From NCBI GenBank assembly GCA_037969195.1, contig JBBKWZ010000275.1:1-28984 (forward strand): a DNA stretch of 28,984 nt, read 5' to 3'. The translations under genes were made by a program, and so were the position numbers. Origin of the DNA: JAHEJB01 sp037969195 (GTDB taxonomy: Bacteria > Bacteroidota > Rhodothermia > Rhodothermales > Rubricoccaceae). Of the stretch, positions 7,932 through 16,556 are shown in pieces (the stretch's first letter is position 1; each line of letters starts with the position of its first letter). The notes under the pieces are model-generated. The model was given only the letters and a program-made list of their open reading frames with translations. It made no database searches and was not told the DNA's origin.

Positions 7932-8423
7932 TCAGCCGTCGAGATGCACAACTTCGGCTTGCTTGGCTGCGCCGTCAGATATGTGAAGCCGCACGCACGT
8001 TTTCACTTGCTGAAACCCCTGTCTCCCTGCGGCGCCCGGATTCAGGTATAACATCCGGTTCAAGTCAGGCACGCGTTCGATCCTCAAAATGTGGCTGTGG
8101 CCGCATACGAAGACGTCTGGGCTTTCTGATCGGAGCATCGTTCCCACACCTTTGCCCCATCGATTCGGATGGCCTCCGATGTGGTGCATCAAGAAACGGA
8201 CGCCGTCCAGTTCGAATCGGTCCGTCTCGGGAAACCGGCCTCGAACAGGTGGGCCGTCCACGTTTCCGAACACGCCGCGGACAGGTGCAATCGCTTCCAG
8301 CGAATCTAAAACCGCGACTGGCCCAACATCGCCTGCATGGATGATCAAATCCACACCCGCAAAAGCCTCGGGAATCGCTGGATGAAAGAAGCCGTGCGTG
8401 TCGGAAATGACGCCGATTAACAT
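7932..8423 (-). CDS. YfcE/MJ0936-type metallophosphoesterase
   Basis: This 163-residue protein starts MLIGVISDTHG. It contains the calcineurin-like phosphoesterase ligands in order: D and H of ISDTHG (7-11), HAGDVG (about 29-34), GNVDG (about 53), MHHIGGH (about 79) and CGHSHILRI (about 111). YfcE-like enzymes are Mn2+-dependent phosphodiesterases with broad in-vitro activity and unclear physiological targets. ATG 8423 overlaps the TGA stop of the upstream outer-membrane protein gene (TGATG), so translation is probably coupled. Length is usual for the family. Confidence 0.92.
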   Translation of the reverse strand: MLIGVISDTHGFFHPAIPEAFAGVDLIIHAGDVGPVAVLDSLEAIAPVRGVFGNVDGPPVRGRFPETDRFELDGVRFLMHHIGGHPNRWGKGVGTMLRSESPDVFVCGHSHILRIERVPDLNRMLYLNPGAAGRQGFQQVKTCVRLHISDGAAKQAEVVHLDG

Positions 8424-9376
8424 CAGCGAAGGGTCACGCGCAATCCGAACTCCGCCTTGTCAGCACGGGGCCCGTGTCGCACGCTTTCGCCTTCCACGTT
8501 CGCCCAGGTGACGACTGGCACGGACACATATGGAGCCAGCTTGTAGGTGGGCCGGCTAAGTTCGATCCCTGCCCGCATCCAAACCATACCGCTGCGAATC
8601 TTGTCCTCCGATTCGCTCGCAAGCTCTACCTGGTTGGCCGCTGTGGGCCTTAGAAGTGTGTAGTCCCCCGCCTCGCCCAGAAGTGCAAGTGCTATACGAC
8701 TTCCGCTCGGATCGAAAACGAAACTATATCCCCAGGACGCATGAAACTCTCGCCCAATAATTCGTGTCCGCTCTATGTCAGCCAATAAGGAATTGGAGGT
8801 GCCGATTGGAGGATTTTCGCCGGTGATTGCCTGGACGGGACTCGTGTCGTATCCCGCCCGTACGCGCCGTACACCGATGGCAAAAGTCGAAATCAAGTTG
8901 GGAGAATTGGCAGACGTGGACAGAAAGGCGACGTCGGTTTGACGAAACCCCAGACTTCCCTCACTCGCCGGGTCCACAGCAATTCGGATGGCGTAATCGG
9001 TTCCATCGTTGTGCCAGTAGGGCTTAACCACAAGCCAGCTCAAGCCGATCGTGCCTTGCCCAACTCCTCCAGTTAGATCGACGATCCCGGATACATCGAC
9101 CTGCCGCATCAAGGCATAGTCTATTTGGGCGGACGCGACCATAGCGCCGAGTCCCGAAGTGGCGTCAGAACTCGGTCGGAGCAGGCTCGTCGTTCTAAAA
9201 CCAACTTCGCCAGAGACAGACACGTTGCTGAAAAAGTCGCGCCGAGCGGACTCATCCTGATAAAACGGATCGAGCGTCTGGAAACCAACCTGCGCACTGA
9301 CTACAGGCACGAACACCGATGCCGCAAAAGCGATCGACAGCAGGATTTGCGACAAGGGTTTTGGAGAGCGTTTCAT
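8423..9376 (-). CDS. Hypothetical exported protein, probable outer-membrane beta-barrel
   Basis: 317 residues. From ATG 9376 the protein begins with a signal peptide (MKRSPKPLSQILLSIAF followed by AASVFVPVVSAQ). The frame is open back to TTG 9457, directly after the preceding stop, but that gives an awkward 27-residue extension. The mature part has alternating hydrophobic/polar stretches with aromatic residues (GSLGFRQTDVAFLS, FHASWGYSFVF, KLAPYVSVPVVTWANV) and ends EFGLRVTLR, as expected for a barrel of 10-14 strands in the outer membrane. I do not recognise a named family. It lies between a UPF0173 hydrolase and a YfcE-like phosphodiesterase with nearly zero spacing on both sides, suggesting one transcript. 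Confidence 0.72.
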   Translation of the reverse strand: MKRSPKPLSQILLSIAFAASVFVPVVSAQVGFQTLDPFYQDESARRDFFSNVSVSGEVGFRTTSLLRPSSDATSGLGAMVASAQIDYALMRQVDVSGIVDLTGGVGQGTIGLSWLVVKPYWHNDGTDYAIRIAVDPASEGSLGFRQTDVAFLSTSANSPNLISTFAIGVRRVRAGYDTSPVQAITGENPPIGTSNSLLADIERTRIIGREFHASWGYSFVFDPSGSRIALALLGEAGDYTLLRPTAANQVELASESEDKIRSGMVWMRAGIELSRPTYKLAPYVSVPVVTWANVEGESVRHGPRADKAEFGLRVTLR

Positions 9377-9457
9377 CCGTTTTGCAATCTCAACGAGAAG
9401 CCATCGTGTAACGCGATCAATTGTCAGTGGTTCGATGGTTTTGAGGCGGCGCGACAA

Positions 9458-10144
9458 TCAGAGTTCCATCGCTTCTCCCGGCGCCATCACCCGGGCCTCG
9501 TAACCCACCGCATCCATTGCCCCCACAAAGCCGCTCATTTCCACTTCGATGTAGGGGAACGTGTCATAATGCACTGGAACCGTGATTCGCGGCTTCAAAA
9601 CTTCGACACATTCGACGGCTTCTTTGGGCCCCATGGTAAAATTGTCGCCGATAGGCAGAAAAGCCACGTCGATGCCATTCTCATCAGCCAGGCAGGACAT
9701 CTCTGAAAACGCACACGTATCTCCGGCCAGGTAGAGGCACTTGCCCTCAGCACGGACAAGGAATCCGTTCGGATTGCCACCATACGTGCCATCCGGAAAA
9801 GACGAGGAGTGGCGGGCGTACGTCTGCGTCACACGTCCCCAGTCGAAATCCCACGAACCACCAGTGTTCATCGGGTGTGTGTTTTTGTATCCATGGACCC
9901 GCTCCGCGTACGTCGTGATCTCGTAGTTGGAGATAAGAAGGGCGCCTGTTCGCTCAGCAATTGGCATCGCATCTCCCCAATGATCGCCGTGCGCGTGCGT
10001 GATGAGAATCGCATTCGGGTTCAAGTCATCTGCTTGCACGACCCCCTCAGCGAGCTTGTTGCCCGAAATGAACGGATCGACAAGCAGCGTGGTGCCTTTC
10101 GTTTCTATTTGTATGGCCGAATGACCAAAGAATGTGATCCTCAT
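9458..10144 (-). CDS. UPF0173-type metal-dependent hydrolase (MBL fold)
   Basis: 228 residues starting MRITFFGHSAIQIE. HAHGDHWGD at 50-58 is the zinc-binding motif, followed by ARHSSSFPDG, LYLAGDTCAFSEM, FLPIGDNFTMGPKEA and a late ligand in PVHYDTFPYIE. This is the conserved architecture of the UPF0173/YtkL group of MBL hydrolases, whose substrates are unknown. ATG 10144 aligns with the invariant family N-terminus. No Shine-Dalgarno sequence is visible. It is the first gene of the minus-strand set 10144-7932. Its TGA stop is immediately followed by the TTG of the next open frame. Confidence 0.92.
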   Translation of the reverse strand: MRITFFGHSAIQIETKGTTLLVDPFISGNKLAEGVVQADDLNPNAILITHAHGDHWGDAMPIAERTGALLISNYEITTYAERVHGYKNTHPMNTGGSWDFDWGRVTQTYARHSSSFPDGTYGGNPNGFLVRAEGKCLYLAGDTCAFSEMSCLADENGIDVAFLPIGDNFTMGPKEAVECVEVLKPRITVPVHYDTFPYIEVEMSGFVGAMDAVGYEARVMAPGEAMEL

Positions 10145-10253
10145 TTGCTAACCGCGTGAGTTCTTCGTGACGTGAAATGTAGATCCTTGTTGTCCCAGTG
10201 GGCCTAGTCGCGCACGTGCACCGAGAGTTTCTTTCGTCTGCGGACTTCTGTCC

Positions 10254-11990
10254 TCACCTGGTCAGCGTGAGCTTGTGCGTCAACCGAGTTTCGGGCGTTT
10301 GGAGCTGGACGAAGTAAATGCCACTAGGCAAGTCCTCGGCATCGAAGCGGATGTTGTGGCGCCCCGCACGCAGCGTATTGTCAACCAGAACGGCAACCCG
10401 ACTTCCTGACACATCCCACACGGAAAGACGCACTGCAGAAGGCTCCAGAATCGAAAACGTGATCGTTGTCGAAGCGGAAAACGGGTTCGGAGAATTCCCC
10501 TCAATTAGCGCAAGGGGCGCGCCGTCATCGCCGAGCCCGAGCTTCAGTGCGGCGCTCACACGCTCAGGGGCATCTGCAAATAACTGCCGAATGCGATAAT
10601 GGTGTAGTGGAACATCCGGCGGAACATCGGTGAACGCGAAGCGCATCGTTCCATCGGCTGACTCGGCAATCCTGTCTGCCAGACGCACATTCCCGACCGT
10701 TTCATAGCTCCGCCCATCACCCGAGCGCTCGACATTGAACGCAGTGTTCTGACGATCCTTTGTTTCCCATGTCAAGCGCACCGCAGTTCCGTCAACCTCA
10801 GCGCTCAGCGCCTCCACGGGATAGGAAAAAGAAAGGTCGGATCGCGCCAACAAATTGCCACCCGGAGAATCTCGAAGGATACTGGACGGCGGTTCTGTGT
10901 CGAACCCAAGGCGAACAAGCCCGTCAACCGGGTCGGTTAACTGCTGCCTCATGGTATATAGAATCTCGTCGGACGAGCGTGCGCGATTCCAGAAACGCAA
11001 CTCGTCGATATAGCCGGAGAATTCCTTGATCTGCCCACCTCCCGATGCTCGGCTGCGCCCTCCCACCGACAAAGAAAGCGCGTTGTCACTGAGGCCATTG
11101 GACGATGTGCGAAGGGAATCAACGACAAGGCCATCCATATAGAGCCGAGAACGGCTGTTGGCCGGATTATGGGAGACCGCAACATGGTGCCAACGACCGT
11201 CGGCAACTGGATTGGTGGTTCGCATGGCAACGTGCTCGCCGGGCTCTCCTCGATAAACAACGAGCCGGCCTCGGGCATCCATCAACCACTCGAACGGATA
11301 GACCTGCCCATCCCGCCCATTCCACGTCGAGAGGACGACTTCCTCCAGGCCGGTCGACTTTATCCACGCTTCCACGGTGTAGGAGCTGCGCGCATCAAAG
11401 CTGGGTAAAGCACGCCGATCAAGTACATAAAACGCGTCAACATTGCCTCGGCGGAAGGCTTTGCCTCCTCGTGTCGATGCCTCCTCACCAACAACTATCG
11501 ACCAGGCAACCTTCCTGGACGTCGTCAACATGAGCCGATCGTCTGCGCGGCGGCGCATCGGCATGATGTCAATCGTAGCCGGGCCCACCGAAGACCCCAC
11601 GGAAACTTGCAGAATGATCTGATGCGAGCCGCGAATCGTTTGAGGCGCATAAGCGAGATACCGGCCGGCTACCTGTGAACTCTGCCTAAATCGGAGCGGA
11701 GTGCGAGAACTGGATCCTCTAGGCACGGCGCTCGCTTCTAGCAGGCTCCACCCGGGAGGCAGATCCAGGGAAAGCCCTTCAAACCCCCACGTCCCCTCCC
11801 ATGCGACAAACGCATTAATCTGCTGCCCTGCCTGGATTCTATCCGACGGATACACTATTCCGAATTGCGCCCGCGCCGAGGGCGGGCAAACCGCAATCCC
11901 AAAAAGGGCCGCACAAAGCAGCGCCCGTGCAAAGCACAAGGTGGTGGAACGACGCAAAAGGGGGGAAGAGTGGTGGATATACGCGGCCAC
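10254..11990 (-). CDS. LamG-domain secreted protein with T9SS type A sorting domain
   Basis: The 578-residue product begins with a signal peptide whose hydrophobic core is ALLCAALFGIAVCPP, ending SARAQ. Residues about 180-345 form a LamG/concanavalin-like sandwich (SYTVEAWIKS, DGRWHHVAVSHN, RLYMDGLVVDS, GYIDELRFWNRARS). A fibronectin-III-like segment follows (VRLTWETKDRQNTAFNVERSG). The last 80 residues are a type IX sorting domain (NSPNPFSASTTITF, VRLSVWDVSGSRVAVL, GIYFVQLQT, ending KLTLTR). Likely a surface carbohydrate-binding or adhesion protein exported by T9SS. The ligand is unknown. The start is GTG 11990. TTG 11957 would give a neater signal peptide and cannot be excluded. An inverted repeat CCGGAT-N5-ATCCGG lies directly upstream at 11992-12008. 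Confidence 0.85.
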   Translation of the reverse strand: MAAYIHHSSPLLRRSTTLCFARALLCAALFGIAVCPPSARAQFGIVYPSDRIQAGQQINAFVAWEGTWGFEGLSLDLPPGWSLLEASAVPRGSSSRTPLRFRQSSQVAGRYLAYAPQTIRGSHQIILQVSVGSSVGPATIDIMPMRRRADDRLMLTTSRKVAWSIVVGEEASTRGGKAFRRGNVDAFYVLDRRALPSFDARSSYTVEAWIKSTGLEEVVLSTWNGRDGQVYPFEWLMDARGRLVVYRGEPGEHVAMRTTNPVADGRWHHVAVSHNPANSRSRLYMDGLVVDSLRTSSNGLSDNALSLSVGGRSRASGGGQIKEFSGYIDELRFWNRARSSDEILYTMRQQLTDPVDGLVRLGFDTEPPSSILRDSPGGNLLARSDLSFSYPVEALSAEVDGTAVRLTWETKDRQNTAFNVERSGDGRSYETVGNVRLADRIAESADGTMRFAFTDVPPDVPLHHYRIRQLFADAPERVSAALKLGLGDDGAPLALIEGNSPNPFSASTTITFSILEPSAVRLSVWDVSGSRVAVLVDNTLRAGRHNIRFDAEDLPSGIYFVQLQTPETRLTHKLTLTR

Positions 11991-12187
11991 TCCGGATCGT
12001 GAATCCGGTGCGTCAGACCTATTTCGCCCGCCGCGGGGTTGAAAAACTAGGGGACACCTCTCTAACAGTCAAACCAATTCAACCACCGATATCACCGATC
12101 GACGTTATCAGCGACTGAAAACAAGCGCCTCGTGCACAATACGCGGGGTTCTACGTGCCTACTTTCCCAACCTCAATTCCACGTCTG

Positions 12188-15100
12188 ATGCGCACGCTTC
12201 TCACTCTTCTGGCCCTGCTCGTTGCCTTTCCTGCGGGCGCGCAGGGCTACTCGGGCCTTAATGGTCGCAATCACCCGGAGCTTGATTGGCGGGTTGCTGA
12301 GACAGAGCACTTCAGCATTATGTATCCGGATAACCTCGCAGGTATCGAGAGTCTTGCAGCGGCGATTGCAGAGGCAACGTATTCCACGCTTTCTACAAAT
12401 TTTGGGGGCGTCACGTTTGACGAGAAGATCCGCATCTATCTCTCTGAGGAAGATGAGATTGCGAATGGCTCGGCGTACGATGTTGGGCCTGCGGGTTTCA
12501 CCCACATTTGGGTAAACGCCAACGAAACAGCCGACATCTGGACCGGTGAAGTCAAGTGGCTGAGGAAGGTGATTGCTCATGAGCTCGCACACATCTTCCA
12601 TTTCCGAGCGGTTCGATCCAACCTCGGGCTCCTGCAAAATCTGATAGCCAATGCATACCCGGCGTGGTGGGTAGAGGGTCTGGCACAATACGAGACCGAA
12701 AAATGGGACGCGCAGCGTGGTGATCGCTGGCTTCGTACGGCCGTTTTTGAGGACCGTCTGAGTACGTCGGATGGCGAGTCAAACCAGAACGGGCGACTGC
12801 TGTACGCGCTTGGCAACAGCCAACTTCGCTACTTGGCAGAGACCTACGGCGACTCGACCATCACTCAAATCCTCGAACATCGGAAGTCTACCCTGCTCGG
12901 TTTGGCCAGCGTTCACGATTTCTACCCGGCCTTCGAGGAAGTTGTTGGAAAACCGTATCGGGAGTTCCAGGAAGAGTGGCGGATCAACACGAACGTGTAT
13001 TACAACACGATGGCAGGACAGATGGAGCGCCTGGATTCGCTCAATGTGGAACCATTGAAGCTTCCCGGTCAATACATCTACGCCGTCGATTTCAGCCCGG
13101 ATACCACACTCATTGCAGCTTCGGTGCTCTCGTCTGTCGCGCGGCCGGTGCGGCGACTATTTGTAATGAACAACCCCGGTGCCGACAGTACGCGAAATGT
13201 CCGGGTCCTGGCCGAGGGCAACCTGCAAGGCCCAATTGGCTGGAGCCCGGATGGCAGCCACATTGCCTACGCGCGTCGAATACGAGGCGACCATGGATCA
13301 CTTGTCAACGACCTCTACATGGTGAACGTGGCGTCGGGCCGCAAAACGCGGCTCACCGACAGCCGGCGAGCTTTCTCACCAAGCTTTGGCCCTACCGGCC
13401 GCCAAATAGCCTTCGTTGGTACGACGGGCGGCACGTCCAATGTTTTTCTCCTCGATCTAGTCACTGGCGCTGAAGCAGCCCTGACGCACTTTGAGGGGGA
13501 TGTTCAGATTACGTCTGCCCGCTGGAGTCCACGAGGCGATCAGGTCGCTATTTCTATTTTCGATGCCGATGGCCATCGGAGCTTGATGACGATTGACCTA
13601 GTCCTGGAAGCTGCCACCCCGGTTCCAATCGGCAACCAGTTATCGATTGAAGCCAACGATAGTCGGGATCCCGTTTGGCGACCAGACGGCGAGGCGATGG
13701 CGTTCACGTCGTTACGAGATAATGCGCCGAACGTATTTGCCATCGAACTACCGGGGGAGGCCGGGCCGGATGGGATTGTTTCCGGAGTGGATTGGGAGAT
13801 GGATGGACAGACCACAAACGGAAGACGGCAGAACGCAGAGGGAGATTCACCTGAAAGCGAGAAGCCGGACGTGATTCCACAACGCGTTGGAGGCTCTGCC
13901 GAGACGGTTATCTATCGACCGGCCTCTGACTCAAGCGTCGTCCGCCGTCCAGAGCCTATTCTGAGCGAAGCCGAAGGATCCGCCGTCATCACGTCTGACC
14001 GCGAACAGCGCATCACCTACCTCTTCGACGGTGCGACGGTCCACGATTGGCTGCCTCCGGATTCGCTGCATCCGGCCGGACGCCTCGTAATTGTCTCGTC
14101 GGAGACGAAGCGCCGCGAGCGTGTTTACATCGTCGATGCCGCGCGGCAACCCACGCGAGATGCATCCCAACCGCTCACGATCCCGCAGGGCTATGACGAT
14201 TGGATCAGTCACCGCCCGCCGAATGAAATCCCGTTCTCCATTGAACCGGATCCGTCTCTCATCACCGAGCGGCACAGTTACAACTCGTTCAGAAACCTCA
14301 CACACGCCGTAACGCTCCCGCTTCCCTACGCGGACCCGGCAAACAATGACTACGGTTTCTTCGCCAACTCCATCTGGCTGGAACCCCTCAACAAGCACCA
14401 ACTGTTCGTGCTGGGCGGCGTCTCCGTGACGCAGTTTGTCGATCGCTCGTTCCTCCTGCTGTCGTACATCAACAACACGCTGTCACCGAGTCTCAAGCTC
14501 GACTTGTATCGTTTCCCGAGCCCGAGCAGCTTTTACGGCAACGCGCTCCTGGTTGAGAACCTGACGGGCGGTGACCTGTCGGCGACGCTGCCGCTTGACC
14601 TCTCCGACAAGCCCTACACATCCACCTTAGCGGGCGCACGCATTCGCTACGCGTACGCCGAGCCCTACGATCTGGCTTCGGACGTGGATCTTGTAGCGGC
14701 TGGTGGCGATCTCCCTCAACCCGAAGCGGGCTATCGTACAGATCTGCAGCTTGGCTTCGCGTGGAAGCACCAGCGTCCGTATCGCTACAACATCATCCAC
14801 CCGCTCGATGGCACGGGAATCCGGGCGCGGGTAACGATAGGTGCACCAATTCTCGGCTCGAATAACCAATTCGTTCGGCCGGATTTGGCAGCCTTCTGGG
14901 TTTCGCCACAATTCTTGATCGGGCGGTTTTATGCCTACGGCCGAGCTACAGCCCAGTTTGGTGATCTGCTTGCGCAGGATTACATCGGCCTCGCGCGCTA
15001 CGATGATTTCGATATCCAGCTCCCCATTTTCGGGGCTGTCTCCCTCGACGACGCCGAGCGCGTTCGGGGCTATCGCAGCTATGCAGTCGGCAACCGAGTT

Positions 15101-15412
15101 CTGTTTGGCACCTTGGAGTATCGCCTTCCGCCGGTCTTCGACCTGAACACGAAACTCCTCGGCATCGTGGATCTGGATCGGCTCGGCTTTTCCCTGTTCG
15201 CCGACGCGGGGATGGTGTGGACGGGTTCGAACACAGAGGAGGCGATTCGTCGCACAGGCGTTGGCATTGAGGCCAAGAACGTCATTTCGTTGGGTGGATT
15301 CCAGATCCTACATAGCATCGGAATTGCTGCACCGTGGAGCGCCTTGGATGAGAACCTCGTCTGGGACGACATCGACCTCTACTACCGGCTGCAGGCGGCC
15401 GTGCCCTTCTAA
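12188..15412 (+). CDS. HExxH peptidase-MA-like / TolB propeller / outer-membrane beta-barrel fusion protein
   Basis: 1074 residues from ATG 12188, which begins the signal peptide (MRTLLTLLALLVAFPAGAQ). GTG 12155 in the same frame is less likely. HELAH at 131-135 and a distal glutamate at 163 (WWVEGLAQYE) form a gluzincin-type zinc site. About 270-540 contain PD40/TolB-like propeller blades (IGWSPDGSHIAYAR, PSFGPTGRQIAFVG, ARWSPRGDQVAIS, PVWRPDGEAMAFTS). A variable linker of about 545-600 follows. From about 740 the chain alternates in beta-strand fashion and ends LQAAVPF, a terminal aromatic residue typical of outer-membrane barrels recognised by BamA. Inferred role: surface or periplasmic protease-like outer-membrane protein. 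The substrate is unknown. It converges on the sigma-factor gene with a 6-bp gap. Confidence 0.82.
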   Translation: MRTLLTLLALLVAFPAGAQGYSGLNGRNHPELDWRVAETEHFSIMYPDNLAGIESLAAAIAEATYSTLSTNFGGVTFDEKIRIYLSEEDEIANGSAYDVGPAGFTHIWVNANETADIWTGEVKWLRKVIAHELAHIFHFRAVRSNLGLLQNLIANAYPAWWVEGLAQYETEKWDAQRGDRWLRTAVFEDRLSTSDGESNQNGRLLYALGNSQLRYLAETYGDSTITQILEHRKSTLLGLASVHDFYPAFEEVVGKPYREFQEEWRINTNVYYNTMAGQMERLDSLNVEPLKLPGQYIYAVDFSPDTTLIAASVLSSVARPVRRLFVMNNPGADSTRNVRVLAEGNLQGPIGWSPDGSHIAYARRIRGDHGSLVNDLYMVNVASGRKTRLTDSRRAFSPSFGPTGRQIAFVGTTGGTSNVFLLDLVTGAEAALTHFEGDVQITSARWSPRGDQVAISIFDADGHRSLMTIDLVLEAATPVPIGNQLSIEANDSRDPVWRPDGEAMAFTSLRDNAPNVFAIELPGEAGPDGIVSGVDWEMDGQTTNGRRQNAEGDSPESEKPDVIPQRVGGSAETVIYRPASDSSVVRRPEPILSEAEGSAVITSDREQRITYLFDGATVHDWLPPDSLHPAGRLVIVSSETKRRERVYIVDAARQPTRDASQPLTIPQGYDDWISHRPPNEIPFSIEPDPSLITERHSYNSFRNLTHAVTLPLPYADPANNDYGFFANSIWLEPLNKHQLFVLGGVSVTQFVDRSFLLLSYINNTLSPSLKLDLYRFPSPSSFYGNALLVENLTGGDLSATLPLDLSDKPYTSTLAGARIRYAYAEPYDLASDVDLVAAGGDLPQPEAGYRTDLQLGFAWKHQRPYRYNIIHPLDGTGIRARVTIGAPILGSNNQFVRPDLAAFWVSPQFLIGRFYAYGRATAQFGDLLAQDYIGLARYDDFDIQLPIFGAVSLDDAERVRGYRSYAVGNRVLFGTLEYRLPPVFDLNTKLLGIVDLDRLGFSLFADAGMVWTGSNTEEAIRRTGVGIEAKNVISLGGFQILHSIGIAAPWSALDENLVWDDIDLYYRLQAAVPF
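13950..13982 (+). repeat. Short dispersed-repeat-like insert inside a coding region
   Basis: The stretch contains CTGAGCGAAGCCGAAGGATC, a motif familiar from dispersed palindromic repeats in many genomes, read here in frame as EPILSEAEGS. It sits in the linker of the 1074-residue protein (about residue 588), between the propeller and barrel domains, and keeps the frame open. Repeat identity is from recognition of the motif only. Confidence 0.4.
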
Positions 15413-15418
15413 TCACCC

Positions 15419-16255
15419 CTAGGCGTACATCTTCAACCCTTCATGGCGGTGCTTCTGGCGGAGTTTTCGTAGCGCCTTCTCTTTTATCTGCCGGACGCGC
15501 TCGCGAGTAAGCCCGTAGCGCTGACCAATCTCCTCCAACGTCATCGGACTATCCCGTTCGATGCCAAAGTAGAGCCTTGTGATCTCAGCTTCGCGTGGCG
15601 GTAGGGTAACGAGGGCGCGCCGGATTTCAATCCTGACGGACTCATCCATCAGAAGATTATCCGGTGGCTCACTATCAGTTTCTTCGAGAATATCAAGTAA
15701 TGAGTTGTCATCGTCTTCGCCGAGCGGCGCGTCCATCGAAAGGTGACGGGAGGCGTGCTTTATCGCGTCTCTCACCTTCTGGGGCTGGATATCGAGCGCA
15801 ACGGACAACTCGTCCTCGTTTGGCGACCGACTGAGGTTCTGCGAAAGACGTGCGCTTGTCTTGCGAATCTTTGATATCGTTCCTATCCGGTTTAACGGGA
15901 GCCGCACAACGCGGCTTTGCTCCGCGAGCGCCTGCAGGATCGACTGCCGAATCCACCACACGGCATACGATATAAACTTGAAGCCGCGCGTTTCGTCGAA
16001 GCGGCCAGCTGCCTTCAAAAGACCATAATTACCTTCGTTGATCAGGTCTGCCAGCGTCAACCCTTGCCCTTGATATTTCTTGGCGACGGATACAACGAAC
16101 CGCAAGTTCGAACGCACGAGCTGATGCAACGCATCTGTGTCACCCTCTTTGATGCGGCGAGCCAATTCCACTTCCTCGTCGGCCTTCAAAAGTGAGATCC
16201 GGCCGATCTCTTTCAGATAACTGTCCAACAGGCGCTGTTGGCGGGGCACGTACAT
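15419..16255 (-). CDS. rpoD: RNA polymerase sigma factor, RpoD/SigA-like (group 1/2)
   Basis: 278 residues, the size of Bacteroidetes primary sigma factors that lack a long region 1.1. Region 1.2 (SYLKEIGRISLLKADEEVELA, about 12-32), region 2 (LRFVVSVAKKYQ, LTLADLINEGNYGLLKAAGRFD, GFKFISYAVWWIRQSI, about 50-110), region 3 (about 115-195) and region 4 with the helix-turn-helix (MTLEEIGQRYGLTRERVRQIKEKALRKLR, about 238-266) are all present. It directs RNA polymerase to housekeeping promoters. The gene symbol is by family; a paralogous group 2 factor is possible. ATG 16255 leaves an upstream region with a perfect 17-bp inverted repeat 20 bp away. The gene is convergent with the large HExxH/propeller/barrel gene. 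Confidence 0.9.
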   Translation of the reverse strand: MYVPRQQRLLDSYLKEIGRISLLKADEEVELARRIKEGDTDALHQLVRSNLRFVVSVAKKYQGQGLTLADLINEGNYGLLKAAGRFDETRGFKFISYAVWWIRQSILQALAEQSRVVRLPLNRIGTISKIRKTSARLSQNLSRSPNEDELSVALDIQPQKVRDAIKHASRHLSMDAPLGEDDDNSLLDILEETDSEPPDNLLMDESVRIEIRRALVTLPPREAEITRLYFGIERDSPMTLEEIGQRYGLTRERVRQIKEKALRKLRQKHRHEGLKMYA

Positions 16256-16274
16256 AGTTACGACCGAAAAACTG

Positions 16275-16291
16275 TGTCCTTGTCAAGGACA
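16275..16291. promoter_or_regulatory. Perfect inverted repeat upstream of sigma-factor gene, possible operator
   Basis: TGTCCTTGTCAAGGACA is an 8-bp perfect inverted repeat with a single central base. It begins 19 bp upstream of the sigma-factor ATG at 16255. Read on the minus strand it includes TTGACA, so it could overlap a promoter, though a matching -10 is poor. The rest of 16256-16556 shows nothing else recognisable. Confidence 0.4.
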
Positions 16292-16556
16292 TGAACAATT
16301 CCCGCGCTCCTACTTCACGCTTTCTGCACACGGTAGTTCCATGGTAGACAGCGTTGTGCCCAGTTTGTAACCACGCGTCGCTTGGCTTCCGGCTCATGGC
16401 TTGGCGTCACACCGCGAGCCCCTCCACCCAATTGGAAGCAGGCGCTCGGCTGGGTTTGGCTATTCACGTGGTAGATTCCTAAGCACTCAGACAGCGTGAA
16501 TGCCCACTTTTTCACCGACCATCGCTCAGCGTTCGGAACGCCTCGCCATCAATCCG

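Noticed and set aside
7526..8344. 272-codon plus-strand open frame
   Set aside because: Covers the start of the GAF/PP2C gene and most of the YfcE-like gene on the other strand; the translation is Ser/Arg-rich without motifs.
13931..14401. 156-codon minus-strand open frame
   Set aside because: Antisense shadow of the large peptidase-propeller-barrel gene; its end only reads the repeat-like motif on the other strand.
16256..16290. TTGACA on the minus strand as a -35 element for the sigma gene
   Set aside because: At 17-nt spacing the -10 would be TCGTAA, only a few bases from the start codon; a poor match.
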